Assembly (NCBI RefSeq): GCF_943193155.1
Contig: NZ_CALPDB010000007.1
Coordinates: 1 to 64,000 of the forward strand
DNA from: Veillonella intestinalis
Lineage (GTDB): Bacteria; Bacillota; Negativicutes; Veillonellales; Veillonellaceae
DNA length: 64,000 nucleotides
Direction of reading: 5' to 3'
Shown here in pieces: positions 7,522-15,580 of the stretch (position 1 is the first letter of the stretch; every line of letters starts with the position of its first letter). Both the position numbers and the translations under genes were made by a program. The notes beneath the pieces are model-generated. The model was not told the DNA's origin. It made no database searches and was given only the letters and a program-made list of their open reading frames with translations.

Positions 7522-8844
7522 ATGCATATGAATGAGCTGATTTTAAAAAAACGTAATGGTGGCACTCATAGTGAAGCGGAATTTACATATATGGTAACTG
7601 AGCTTGTTAAAGGCACAATTCCTGACTATCAGATGAGTGCTTGGCTTATGGCTGTATATTTTCAAGGCTTAACAGCTGAGGAAACAGCGGATTTAACAAT
7701 GGCTATGGCTCAATCGGGCGAACAAATTGATTTGTCGAGTATACCAGGAGTTACAGTAGATAAGCATAGTACAGGCGGTGTAGGAGATAAAACAACCTTT
7801 ATAATAGCCTCCATTGTAGCCGCTTGTGGTGTGCCGGTGGCGAAGATGTCAGGTCGTGGTCTGGGACATACAGGAGGCACCATTGATAAATTAGAAGCAA
7901 TACCCGATGTGAAGGTAGAACTTTCTAAGGAGGAGTTTTTTCAGATTGTACGCACCGTAGGCGTAGCCGTTACAGGGCAGTCGGGAAACTTAGCGCCAGC
8001 TGACAAATTGCTATATGCTTTGCGTGATGTGACTGGCACAGTGGATAGCATTCCTCTTATCGCTTCTTCGGTGATGAGTAAAAAAATAGCAGCAGGCAGT
8101 GAAGCCATTTTGCTAGATGTTAAAGTGGGCAGTGGTGCCTTTATGAAAACCTATGAAGACGCCCTAGAATTAGCTGAAATGATGGTAGCCATTGGTACTC
8201 ATAACCAACGTAAAACAGTGGCCTTAATTACTGATATGGATCGACCTTTGGGTCAAGCTATTGGCAATGCTGTAGAGATTGCCGAAGTTGTGGCTACTTT
8301 GCAGGGGCATGGTCCAGCCGATTTGGTCAGTGAATCACTCGAATTAGCAGCTAATATGTTGTATTTAGGGGGCAAGGGGGATTATGAAGCTTGTCATACA
8401 TTGGCGAGTGATACTTTAAAAAGTGGGCAAGCATTTACTAAGTTTTGTGAAATGGTTGAGGCTCAAGGTGGCGATAGCTCTGTGCTAATGGAGCCAATGT
8501 TTAAGGAGGCCGCTTATAAGGAGGCCATATTGGCTCCCGTTTCAGGTTATATTATGCATATGGATGCTGAAACTTGTGGACGGGCTGCGTTACTATTAGG
8601 AGCTGGACGTTATACTAAAGCGGATATTCTTGATTATAAAGCAGGTATTTGGATGTTGAAAAAAACAGGCGATAAGGTTGTGGTAGGAGAGCCTATTGCC
8701 TATGTGCAGAGCAATACAGCAAGCACCTTAGCAGAGGCTAAAGAGCGATATATTTCAGCCTTAGAATTTGGTACTACGAAGCCAGTTACAAAACCTTTGG
8801 TGTGGGCTCGTGTCAGTGAAGAAGGGACGGAATCATATATATGA
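7522..8844 (+). CDS. pdp: Pyrimidine-nucleoside phosphorylase
   Basis: A 440-residue thymidine/pyrimidine-nucleoside phosphorylase that cleaves uridine, thymidine or deoxyuridine with phosphate to give base plus (deoxy)ribose-1-phosphate. The family signature SGRGLGHTGGTIDKLEAI lies near residues 110-127, preceded by VDKHSTGGVGDKTTF for phosphate binding and followed by KKIAAGSEAILLDVKVGSG. I prefer ATG 7522 because GAGAGG precedes it by 7 bases; ATG 7507 is also in frame. It overlaps the next gene cdd by four bases (ATGA), so translation is coupled. Confidence 0.94.
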   Translation: MHMNELILKKRNGGTHSEAEFTYMVTELVKGTIPDYQMSAWLMAVYFQGLTAEETADLTMAMAQSGEQIDLSSIPGVTVDKHSTGGVGDKTTFIIASIVAACGVPVAKMSGRGLGHTGGTIDKLEAIPDVKVELSKEEFFQIVRTVGVAVTGQSGNLAPADKLLYALRDVTGTVDSIPLIASSVMSKKIAAGSEAILLDVKVGSGAFMKTYEDALELAEMMVAIGTHNQRKTVALITDMDRPLGQAIGNAVEIAEVVATLQGHGPADLVSESLELAANMLYLGGKGDYEACHTLASDTLKSGQAFTKFCEMVEAQGGDSSVLMEPMFKEAAYKEAILAPVSGYIMHMDAETCGRAALLLGAGRYTKADILDYKAGIWMLKKTGDKVVVGEPIAYVQSNTASTLAEAKERYISALEFGTTKPVTKPLVWARVSEEGTESYI

Positions 8845-9263
8845 AAGAATCAGTTATATTAGCGAATTCTTCAGTAGATATAGGCGCTGTTCTATTAAAG
8901 GCGGCTCATGAGGCAAAACAGAATTCTTATAGTCCCTACTCAAAGTTTGCTGTTGGCGCTGCTGTACTTTGTAAGGATGGGACTATATTTACCGGGTGCA
9001 ATATAGAAAATGCATCATTTGGACTTACTAATTGTGCGGAACGAGTAGCGATACAGACTGCTGTGGCAGCGGGGTATAAGGAATTTCAAGGGATTGCTAT
9101 TGTCGGTGATTCAAAGGGACCGTGTATGCCTTGTGGAGCCTGTCGCCAAGTTTTAGTGGAGTTTAAAATACCTCTAATTTATTGCGAAACAGAGACAGGT
9201 GATAGCATTAGCTACACCTTAGAGGACATATTGCCTCATAGTTTTGGCCCTGGGGATTTATAA
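8841..9263 (+). CDS. cdd: Cytidine deaminase
   Basis: A 140-residue tetrameric-type cytidine deaminase that converts cytidine and deoxycytidine to uridine and deoxyuridine, feeding the phosphorylase encoded just before it. The zinc site is complete: CAERVAIQTAV supplies a cysteine and the catalytic glutamate, and PCGACRQVL supplies the other two cysteines. NAS and YSPYSKFAVGAA are the usual substrate motifs. Its start overlaps the pdp stop. With deoC and pdp it forms a pyrimidine deoxynucleoside scavenging operon, closed by a strong terminator. Confidence 0.95.
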   Translation: MKESVILANSSVDIGAVLLKAAHEAKQNSYSPYSKFAVGAAVLCKDGTIFTGCNIENASFGLTNCAERVAIQTAVAAGYKEFQGIAIVGDSKGPCMPCGACRQVLVEFKIPLIYCETETGDSISYTLEDILPHSFGPGDL

Positions 9264-9273
9264 TATTTATAAT

Positions 9274-9328
9274 AAAAGCGAGTTAGTCGTATACACCAGT
9301 GTGGTGATTTTACGGCTAACTCGCTTTG
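9274..9328. terminator. Long terminator after cdd
   Basis: AAAGCGAGTTAGTCGTA (9275-9291) pairs with TACGGCTAACTCGCTTT (9311-9327), with a small inner CACC/GGTG hairpin. It separates cdd from the convergent metQ gene and may serve both directions. Confidence 0.85.
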
Positions 9329-9423
9329 TGTTTACAAGGAAAATAAACTTACTAGAATATTTAGTGAAGTAGTATTCCCTAGTATAGTTATTGTATTGTA
9401 AGGATTACAAGATTATATGATCC

Positions 9424-10254
9424 TTAGAAGGCTGGTAAAATAGCCCCTTTGTATTTGTCATCAATGAATTTCTTGATTTCTTCGGATTGAAGCGCTTTCA
9501 TCAATTTTTGGATTTCAGGACGGCTTTCATCGCCTTTACGAACTGTTATGATGTTAGCATATGGGGAATCTTTATCTTCTAAGAATAAAGCATCTTTAAC
9601 AGGATTTAAGCCAGCTTCTAGGGCAAAGTTAGTATTGATAACTGCTAAGGCTACATCGTCTAAGCTACGAGGCAATTGTGCGGCTTCTAATTCTACAAAT
9701 TCAAGATTTTTTGGATTGCTTACAATATCTGTTTTAGTGGCATAAATATTGTTAGGATCTTTTAATTTAATTAAACCTGTTTTTTCAAGTAAAAGAAGGG
9801 CACGACCACTATTACTTGGATCATTAGGAATTGCAATTTTAGAACCATTTGGTAATACGGAATCTAAGTTTTTATCTGTAATCGTTTTGGAGTAAATCCC
9901 CATTGGTTCGATATGAACTTTACCAGCGGAAACAAGGTCCATTTTGTGTTCGCTGGCAAATTTATCCATATATGGGACATGCTGGAAGAAGTTGGCATCT
10001 AATTCTTTATCATTTAAGGCTAAGTTAGGTTTTACATAGTCTGTAAATTCGATGATTTTTAAATCAATGCCTTCTTTTTCTAATAATGGTTTAGCTTGCT
10101 CTAAGATTTCACCATGGGGTACTGGAGATGCACCTACCGTAATTGTTACTTTGTTAGATGAACCAGTTGAGCTGCCTGTGTCACTACCACAACCAGCAAG
10201 TAATAAGGCGCTACCAAGAATAGCTGTGGCAGCTAGGGATAAAAGTTTTTTCAT
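9424..10254 (-). CDS. metQ: Methionine ABC transporter substrate-binding lipoprotein (MetQ/NlpA), copy 1
   Basis: A 276-residue lipoprotein of the NlpA family that captures methionine for the MetNIQ importer. It has a signal peptide with lipobox LLLAGC, then VTITVGASPVPHGEIL, VKPNLALNDKELDANFFQH and EPMGIYS, all standard MetQ motifs. No metN or metI is adjacent, so it must partner with an ATPase and permease encoded elsewhere. Expression is controlled by a SAM-I riboswitch upstream (10308-10433). It is closely related to the neighbouring gene at 10564-11397, so a local duplication is likely. Confidence 0.92.
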   Translation of the reverse strand: MKKLLSLAATAILGSALLLAGCGSDTGSSTGSSNKVTITVGASPVPHGEILEQAKPLLEKEGIDLKIIEFTDYVKPNLALNDKELDANFFQHVPYMDKFASEHKMDLVSAGKVHIEPMGIYSKTITDKNLDSVLPNGSKIAIPNDPSNSGRALLLLEKTGLIKLKDPNNIYATKTDIVSNPKNLEFVELEAAQLPRSLDDVALAVINTNFALEAGLNPVKDALFLEDKDSPYANIITVRKGDESRPEIQKLMKALQSEEIKKFIDDKYKGAILPAF

Positions 10255-10305
10255 ACTATACCTCCTCAGGTTATACAGTAATTAAGAAACATCAGATGAG
10301 TTAAT

Positions 10306-10336
10306 AAAAAAAGATGGCCTCGGACACCGAGCCATC
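10306..10336 (-). terminator. Riboswitch terminator, metQ copy 1
   Basis: Read on the minus strand, GATGGCTCGG pairs with CCGAGGCCATC and is followed by TTTTTT. It forms the expression platform of the adjoining SAM-I aptamer and would stop transcription when SAM is bound. Confidence 0.85.
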
Positions 10337-10352
10337 ACTGCTTGCGCGTTGT

Positions 10353-10433
10353 ATCTCTCGGTATATACCGCAGGAATTAGCACCATCGAATGGTTGCCGG
10401 ATTTCATAGGGCCAGTCCCTCCATCACTCTCGA
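10353..10433 (-). promoter_or_regulatory. SAM-I (S-box) riboswitch aptamer, metQ copy 1
   Basis: On the minus strand the S-box core is unmistakable: GAGTGATGGAGGGACTGGCC, then TGAAATCCGGCAACC, GGTGCTAATTCCTGCGG and the closing GAGAGAT. It binds S-adenosylmethionine and, through the following terminator, shuts off metQ when SAM is plentiful. Confidence 0.95.
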
Positions 10434-10491
10434 TAACGTTTCATATATAATTCTTTGGTAAGTATATCATGAGAGGACAAATTTGTAAAGC

Positions 10492-10526
10492 AAAAAGAAA
10501 ACCGACTCTGTGGGGCAGAGTCGGTT
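10492..10526 (-). terminator. Terminator of metQ copy 2
   Basis: AACCGACTCTG pairs with CAGAGTCGGTT (10500-10510 with 10516-10526); read on the minus strand it ends in TTTTCTTTTTG. It separates the two metQ units. Confidence 0.88.
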
Positions 10527-10563
10527 CGTATTGGTTCATAGTTTGCTAGTGACAATAGATATG

Positions 10564-11397
10564 TTAAAATGCTGGCAAAATGGAACCTTGATATTTATCT
10601 TCGATGAATTTTTTAGTGTCTGCCGATTGAAGGGCTTTTACTAATTTTTGAATTTCAGGACGATTTTCATCACCAGGACGTACGGCAATTAAGTTAGCGT
10701 ATGGTGAGTTCTTATCGTCTAGGAATAAGGCATCTTTAAGGGGATTTAATTGGGCCCCTAACGCATAGTTGGCATTAATAACAGCAATATCTACATCGTC
10801 TAGACTACGTGGTGTTTGTGCCGCTTCTAATTCAACAATGTCTAAGTTTTTAGGATTAGAAGCTATGTCAATTTTGGTGGAGTAAATATTGCTAGGATCT
10901 TTTAGTGTGATAAGTCCAGCTTGTTGTAATAATAGCAAGGCACGACCCGTATTAGTAGGATCATTAGGAATGGCTACTTTAGCGCCATTAGGAATTGACT
11001 TTTGTAAATCTTTGTCTTTTATTTTGTTGGAATAAAGACCCATTGGTTCAATATGAACGGCACCAGCAGATGCAAATTTCATATTGTGTTCTTCTTCAAA
11101 CTTTTTCATATATGGGATATGCTGGTAGAAGTTGGCATCTAGTTCTTTATCATTTAAGGCTAAATTAGGTTTGATGTAATCGCTAAACTCAATAATTTTA
11201 AGTTCAACTCCTTCTTTAGCTAATTTGTCTTTTACCTGTTCTAAGATTTCTGCATGTGGTACCGGTGAAGCTCCCACAGTTAAGGTTACTTTTTTGTCAG
11301 AACCTGCGGCGGCATTGCCTTGATCATTGCCACAGCCAGCGAGTAATAGAGCGCTACCTAATACAAATGTAGCGGCTACGGATAAAAACTTCTTCAT
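10564..11397 (-). CDS. metQ: Methionine ABC transporter substrate-binding lipoprotein (MetQ/NlpA), copy 2
   Basis: A 277-residue paralogue of the downstream metQ, with lipobox LLLAGC and the same VTLTVGASPVPHAEIL, VKPNLALNDKELDANFYQH-type (IKPNLALNDKELDANFYQH here) and EPMGLYS segments. ATG 11397 is chosen because AAGGAGGG lies upstream and the signal peptide then starts with MKKFLS; the longer reading begins before this site. It also has its own SAM-I riboswitch and its own terminator, so the two copies are separate transcripts. They may differ in affinity for L-methionine, D-methionine or methionine derivatives; that is inference. Confidence 0.92.
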   Translation of the reverse strand: MKKFLSVAATFVLGSALLLAGCGNDQGNAAAGSDKKVTLTVGASPVPHAEILEQVKDKLAKEGVELKIIEFSDYIKPNLALNDKELDANFYQHIPYMKKFEEEHNMKFASAGAVHIEPMGLYSNKIKDKDLQKSIPNGAKVAIPNDPTNTGRALLLLQQAGLITLKDPSNIYSTKIDIASNPKNLDIVELEAAQTPRSLDDVDIAVINANYALGAQLNPLKDALFLDDKNSPYANLIAVRPGDENRPEIQKLVKALQSADTKKFIEDKYQGSILPAF

Positions 11398-11492
11398 AAA
11401 TGAAGCCCTCCTTTTTCTCAAATAAAAATATGTATGAAATTTATTATTAATTTTGCATCCCCAATACAAAATTAATATAGCGATAGGGTAAT

Positions 11493-11528
11493 AAAAAAAC
11501 GATGCCCTCGGGTATTCCGAGTCATCGT
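11493..11528 (-). terminator. Riboswitch terminator, metQ copy 2
   Basis: On the minus strand AACGATGACTCGG pairs with CCGAGGGCATCGTT and is followed by TTTTTT. It is the expression platform of the second SAM-I riboswitch. Confidence 0.85.
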
Positions 11529-11538
11529 TACTACTTTT

Positions 11539-11622
11539 TATCTCTCGGTATACGCCGCAGGAATTAGCACCATCGAATGGTTGCCGGATTTCATAGGGCC
11601 AGTCCCTCCATCACTCTTGATA
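11539..11622 (-). promoter_or_regulatory. SAM-I (S-box) riboswitch aptamer, metQ copy 2
   Basis: The minus strand carries the S-box core: GAGTGATGGAGGGACTGGCC, TGAAATCCGGCAACC, GGTGCTAATTCCTGCGG and the closing GAGAGAT. Its core is nearly identical to the first copy, while the closing helices and terminator differ. Confidence 0.95.
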
Positions 11623-11639
11623 ATATCGCTATTGAATTT

Positions 11640-12084
11640 CTTTGCTGATTATAGCATGAAGAAAAGACAGTTGTAAAGTAGGAAAATATATAAATTTATG
11701 AATTTAGTAGGAATTAAGTTGTTGGTAGTGTTTATTAAGTCTTAGCATATATTTTAGTGTTTATATGAAATTTTATTTTTGAAAGTTTATTTATAAGATT
11801 AGAATATAGAACGAAAAAATGCGTTTAATTTTATTTGAAATTCATAATATAAAATTATAATTAATTATAAAAATGATGAAGCGACTGCTTTTTTGCAGTC
11901 GCTTTTTTCATTTTTATGATTTTTGAATTAGGTTAATTATTTTAATAAATCAACTTAATGTTGGCTTTTGATACCATTTTTAGGTTGATTAGAACCATTA
12001 TTAGAACAATAAATATCTGAAAATATGTCATACTAAAAATGAGAACTTTGCTATAGCAGATATATTAAGAAAGGTTGGATTGAT
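11640..12084. other. AT-rich gap with an orphan terminator
   Basis: No gene is visible here. The stretch is extremely AT-rich. The only clear signal is a plus-strand terminator at 11879-11908 (AAGCGACTGC with GCAGTCGCTT, then TTTTTT), which has no annotated plus-strand gene before it and so may end a short untranslated RNA, or be a relic. Confidence 0.5.
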
Positions 12085-12363
12085 GTGGTTGATGTATCGG
12101 TTGTAATGAAGCAGATTGGGGTGAAAATCGAATATTTTCGAAAAATAAAAGGGTTGAGTAGATCAGAATTGGCTGAAGCGATTAATATGAGTGTTAATAG
12201 TATAGGAAGAATAGAGCGTGGTAATTATAATAAATCCATATCTGTTCATACTATTATTGCGATAGCAGAGGGCCTTGATATAGAGTTCACTAAAGTTTTA
12301 GAATTTAGCGATCAAGAAAAAGCAAGGTGGGAGGTGTCAGATTTTAAAAATTTTATAAAATAA
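12085..12363 (+). CDS. XRE-family HTH regulator
   Basis: A 92-residue DNA-binding protein with a single Cro/C1-type helix-turn-helix: FRKIKGLSRSELAEAINMS (about residues 16-34) and IGRIERGNYNKSISVHTIIAIAEGL (quoted from about residue 38). It starts at GTG 12085 after an AAAGG site. It is the first gene of the AT-rich island and probably controls it, either as repressor or as a phage/plasmid-derived switch. The C-terminal tail (EKARWEVSDFKNFIK) is unrecognised. Confidence 0.8.
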   Translation: MVDVSVVMKQIGVKIEYFRKIKGLSRSELAEAINMSVNSIGRIERGNYNKSISVHTIIAIAEGLDIEFTKVLEFSDQEKARWEVSDFKNFIK

Positions 12364-12393
12364 GCTAGTTTGTAGTTATTTGGAGGGATTTTC

Positions 12394-13086
12394 TTGTTTG
12401 AAGGAAACAAAATTATATTAATTCTGGCATCTATTGTGGTAGGAGCTTTATTAAATTTAATGCGAGATAAAAAAATATCTCTTAAATTAATTGCTTATAG
12501 TTTTGGCAGCTTTTTATGTATTTTTGAATTTATTACAATTTTTACAGATATTTATGATAAAAATTTAATTCCAGAAATTGGCTTAATTGTAGGATTATTA
12601 ATATTGGGATATATAAAATTTATAGACAAAGAAAAATATTCTTTTATTCATCGATTATTTCAATGGTCTTATTTATCTTTATTTAACTCGTGGTTTTTTA
12701 AAATATTATTAAACAATTTAGCCTCTGGCTCTATAACAATAATCATAATTACTATTATTAATTTAATAGTAATTGTATATACTGTACCAATTATAATTAA
12801 TTCAATTAATTGGAATCGTGGATATTTAATTATTAAATTTAACGAAGTAATGGATGATTTTATTAATGCAGGAATATGTTTATTGAGTAGAATTGATCAA
12901 ATTATTATACGAATATTACTGCATATATATTTTCTCGGCCTCCCAATATTAGCGCTAAATAATATTGAAAAATTAATTATAAAAAATGGGATAACTGAAA
13001 CTATTTTAGTACTTTTAAGTATCCCTATTATTTATATAGTTTTATTAGCTAGATATAAAAGAATAAATGAGCGTAAAGTTTTTTAA
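12394..13086 (+). CDS. Integral membrane protein of unknown function
   Basis: A 230-residue hydrophobic protein with about six predicted membrane segments (for example ILILASIVVGALLNLM, LIAYSFGSFLCIFEFITIF and IGLIVGLLILGYIKFI near the N terminus) and a basic C-terminal tail. I do not recognise the family. It begins at TTG 12394 after GGAGGG. Codon use is strongly AT-biased, like the rest of the island and unlike the flanking genes. It follows the XRE regulator by 30 bp, so the two probably share a transcript. Confidence 0.65.
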   Translation: MFEGNKIILILASIVVGALLNLMRDKKISLKLIAYSFGSFLCIFEFITIFTDIYDKNLIPEIGLIVGLLILGYIKFIDKEKYSFIHRLFQWSYLSLFNSWFFKILLNNLASGSITIIIITIINLIVIVYTVPIIINSINWNRGYLIIKFNEVMDDFINAGICLLSRIDQIIIRILLHIYFLGLPILALNNIEKLIIKNGITETILVLLSIPIIYIVLLARYKRINERKVF

Positions 13087-13149
13087 ATATGCTTTTAAAT
13101 TATAAAATTTAATATTAGTCTTATTTATGGTAGAAAAGGAGTTTTTTAT

Positions 13150-13388
13150 ATGGCCACATTATTTAGTAATTTTATTAATATTATTGCTTTGATTATTGGG
13201 GGTGGCTAACATTTAAAGTATATTGCTCTTTGGCAAAAAAATATAATATAGTATCATTTTCAGGATTTATAGGGCATATGTGGGGGCATTTAGATTTATT
13301 GATTTCCTCAATATTAATTGCTGGATTAATAATGGGTATACCGTTGTATATTGGAGAAAGTTTATTAAAGTGGATAGGAATTTTATAA
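13150..13388 (+). pseudogene. Frameshifted small membrane-protein gene (paralogue of 16851-17078)
   Basis: A start with AAAAGGAG before ATG 13150 opens a frame that stops at 13209. The adjoining frame then encodes WLTFKVYCSLAKKYNIVSFS and GFIGHMWGHLDLLI up to TAA 13386-13388, matching the intact gene at 16851 (IWLTYRIYRILASKYQIVSF, then the same GFIGHMWGHLDLLI). The frame break falls at a run of five G (13198-13202). One extra G would restore a 79-residue protein. It is therefore either a pseudogene, a phase-variable gene switched off, or a base-call error. Confidence 0.75.
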
Positions 13389-13410
13389 TTTTTGATAGGG
13401 AGGGCTAATT

Positions 13411-13815
13411 ATGAACTTATTAACTTATTTTAGACAAAAACAATCTACAAAATTATTTCTTTTTATATTACTTTCTATTTTATTGTTAGTTGGTGGGTGC
13501 GGTTATGATGATAATGTAAAAGTCGTACGAAATGGAAACTTTTATGATTATCCTAATATACCTATTGGTGAAGCTTTTGATGATTTTTTTGAAGATAGCA
13601 AATGGGAATCTTTTACTAGTGATGATAATCGTATTATTGTAGATTTTAAGGGAAAATGTCTCTATAACGATAAAAAGGCTAATGTTCATATGCAATTTAC
13701 GTTATATAATAATCAGTCATTTGAAGTTACATACAGTAGTATAAATGATGTTCCAATTAATATTTTAATGCATGGAGGTTTAATTTATAAAGTGATGGAC
13801 TCTTATGAGAAATAA
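13411..13815 (+). CDS. Small lipoprotein of unknown function
   Basis: A 134-residue exported protein with signal peptide and lipobox LLLVGGC near residues 24-30, then an acidic, Tyr- and Asp-rich domain (GYDDNVKVVRNGNFYDYPNI and FDDFFEDSKWESF). The mature part resembles the small beta-rich lipoproteins often found as repeats near zinc-ribbon genes, but I cannot name a family. GGGAGG precedes ATG 13411. It belongs to the island operon. Confidence 0.65.
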   Translation: MNLLTYFRQKQSTKLFLFILLSILLLVGGCGYDDNVKVVRNGNFYDYPNIPIGEAFDDFFEDSKWESFTSDDNRIIVDFKGKCLYNDKKANVHMQFTLYNNQSFEVTYSSINDVPINILMHGGLIYKVMDSYEK

Positions 13816-13854
13816 GTGCATTGTATATTTATATAAAATCTATAGGAGGATAGT

Positions 13855-14619
13855 ATGGAAAAGTTTTGTTCTAATTGTGGAAAATTATTGGATAAAGATG
13901 CCAAATTTTGTGGCGCTTGTGGTAAAAGCTTAAAAAGAAATAGTGTAGATGTAGTAATGAACACGATAGACTCTAATGTTGAGAAGTTAGAAAAAAATAG
14001 TGCAGAAGTAATAAAAAATAAAGTTATTCCTACACTTGATAAGGTGGGCGCGAAAATACATGAGGACTTTTGGGAGCCAAAATTAAATTCAGAAGAACAA
14101 GTATTTATTGAAGATAAAGGCTTTATTGATTCTTTTTTTAAAAAAGATGGGAGATTAAATAGAAAACCTTATATTTTTCGTTTAGTAACAATTCATTTAT
14201 CTAGATTTGTTTTTATGCTTACACTATGGTATTTACTCTCCGATGATTATGGAAATGTGTCAAGCCCTATTGAATGGTTACTGATTGCGCTGGCTATGTG
14301 TTTTGTATATTCTAATTACTGTATAAATGTTAGGAGGCAACAAGATTTAGCAACCTTTGATGAGGATGTAGAAGCGAATAGTGAGGATAATGATAAAGAT
14401 GATAAATTTTTTCTTTCTAAAGCTATTGTTTTTTTAGAATTTATGGCATTACTAAGTGTCTTTAATGATGGACATACATTACGTGGTACTACAAAATTAT
14501 ATAAAGACCTTGAACCACTTTTTATCATAGGTGCGTATTTTTTCCTATTATATTTATCGACAAAGAGAGGAACTAAAGGAAGAAATCAATATGGACCCGA
14601 TCCATTAGAACACAAATAA
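13855..14619 (+). CDS. Zinc-ribbon membrane protein with DUF805-like domain
   Basis: A 254-residue protein. The N terminus is a zinc ribbon with two CxxC knuckles (FCSNCGKLL and FCGACGKSL, residues 4-25). A linker helix follows, then a membrane part with FFKKDGRLNRKPYIFRL and later NVRRQQDLATFD, which correspond to the GRxxRxxY start and RRxxD segment of DUF805 proteins. Three to four membrane spans are visible between residues 100 and 250, interrupted by a very acidic loop (EDVEANSEDNDKDDK). Function unknown; zinc-ribbon plus DUF805 proteins are common but uncharacterised. AGGAGG precedes ATG 13855. Confidence 0.72.
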   Translation: MEKFCSNCGKLLDKDAKFCGACGKSLKRNSVDVVMNTIDSNVEKLEKNSAEVIKNKVIPTLDKVGAKIHEDFWEPKLNSEEQVFIEDKGFIDSFFKKDGRLNRKPYIFRLVTIHLSRFVFMLTLWYLLSDDYGNVSSPIEWLLIALAMCFVYSNYCINVRRQQDLATFDEDVEANSEDNDKDDKFFLSKAIVFLEFMALLSVFNDGHTLRGTTKLYKDLEPLFIIGAYFFLLYLSTKRGTKGRNQYGPDPLEHK

Positions 14620-14660
14620 TTCTATTGCTTTATATTTTATGATAGAAAGAGGTTCTTTAA

Positions 14661-15209
14661 ATGAAATATATTTGTACACAGTGTAATGCTGAAAATTCAG
14701 GTGATAATAAATTCTGTTACAATTGTGGTGCTAGGCTTCAAGAAACAGTTAATTTAGATGATAGTAGTTTAGTAGAGTCTAATGATAATACGCAAGAGGA
14801 AATAACAAATAATAATGTCCCCCAATTGGATAATAAAAAAAGAATAATAAAATATATATTAGGGGGATTATTAGTAATATTAGTCGGTTTTTTGGGTGTT
14901 CATTTTTTAGGATTTGGAGATACTGCCTATATCACTACTGTACAAACTATGCAATTAACAAAGTCTGAAACTTTAGGAGATAGAGTAACAAGTGTCTTAC
15001 TTATAGAAGGGGGGAAAAATGCAAGGGTGGAAAATATAAAATGGACTGTTGTTAGGGAGAATAAGAAAGGTAAGATAGTAGAGGCACGCCTAAATAAAAC
15101 ATTGTGGGTTGAGATACAAACATATCAAAGAAAAGATATGATTTATGTAGATCCCGGCGATATAGTATTGCATAATAAAACTTACAATAATAGTAGGATT
15201 CTATTCTAA
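14661..15209 (+). CDS. Zinc-ribbon protein with one membrane anchor
   Basis: A 182-residue protein with an N-terminal zinc ribbon (YICTQCNAENS and KFCYNCGARLQ, residues 3-29), an acidic linker, one membrane span (IIKYILGGLLVILVGFLGVH, about 67-86) and a C-terminal extracytoplasmic domain of about 95 residues. The topology puts the zinc ribbon in the cytoplasm and the C-terminal domain outside. It matches the recurring architecture of zinc-ribbon, membrane span and sensor-like domain, but the outer domain is unrecognised. It is spaced 41 bp from the preceding zinc-ribbon gene. Confidence 0.68.
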   Translation: MKYICTQCNAENSGDNKFCYNCGARLQETVNLDDSSLVESNDNTQEEITNNNVPQLDNKKRIIKYILGGLLVILVGFLGVHFLGFGDTAYITTVQTMQLTKSETLGDRVTSVLLIEGGKNARVENIKWTVVRENKKGKIVEARLNKTLWVEIQTYQRKDMIYVDPGDIVLHNKTYNNSRILF

Positions 15210-15243
15210 GTATCACTAAAATATTAAAAGATAGGATATACAA

Positions 15244-15564
15244 ATGAAAAAACGTTGTTTATTATTAGGTATAATGATGTTCTTTACAATAGTTCCTAGT
15301 TATGCAAGTGATGGAATTACGGCTAATGCATTAATAGGTAAATGGATTGCTATTAAAGACAGTACTACAATGACCATTACCAGTAATGCTATTAATAAAG
15401 CACCGTATTATTTACGGGATATAGAAAGGGAAGGTGAATTAACTAAAATTTCTATAATTATAAATGGAAAAAATATTTTAACATTTATATTTGCAAATAA
15501 TAATCCTAATTTATTTAAATTAATACGTAGCGATTCAACTGAAGGAGAGTATTATTCAAGATAA
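15244..15564 (+). CDS. Small secreted protein of unknown function
   Basis: A 106-residue protein with a cleavable signal peptide (MKKRCLLLGIMMFFTIVPSY, then a likely cut after ASA/YAS near residue 22). The mature 84 residues contain GKWIAIKDSTTMTITSNAIN and look like a small lipocalin-type or DUF-like beta domain that begins with a GKW motif. I cannot assign a family. It lies 34 bp after the zinc-ribbon gene and 16 bp before the next gene, so it is part of the same operon. Confidence 0.6.
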   Translation: MKKRCLLLGIMMFFTIVPSYASDGITANALIGKWIAIKDSTTMTITSNAINKAPYYLRDIEREGELTKISIIINGKNILTFIFANNNPNLFKLIRSDSTEGEYYSR

Positions 15565-15580
15565 TGGAGATTTAGTAGAG

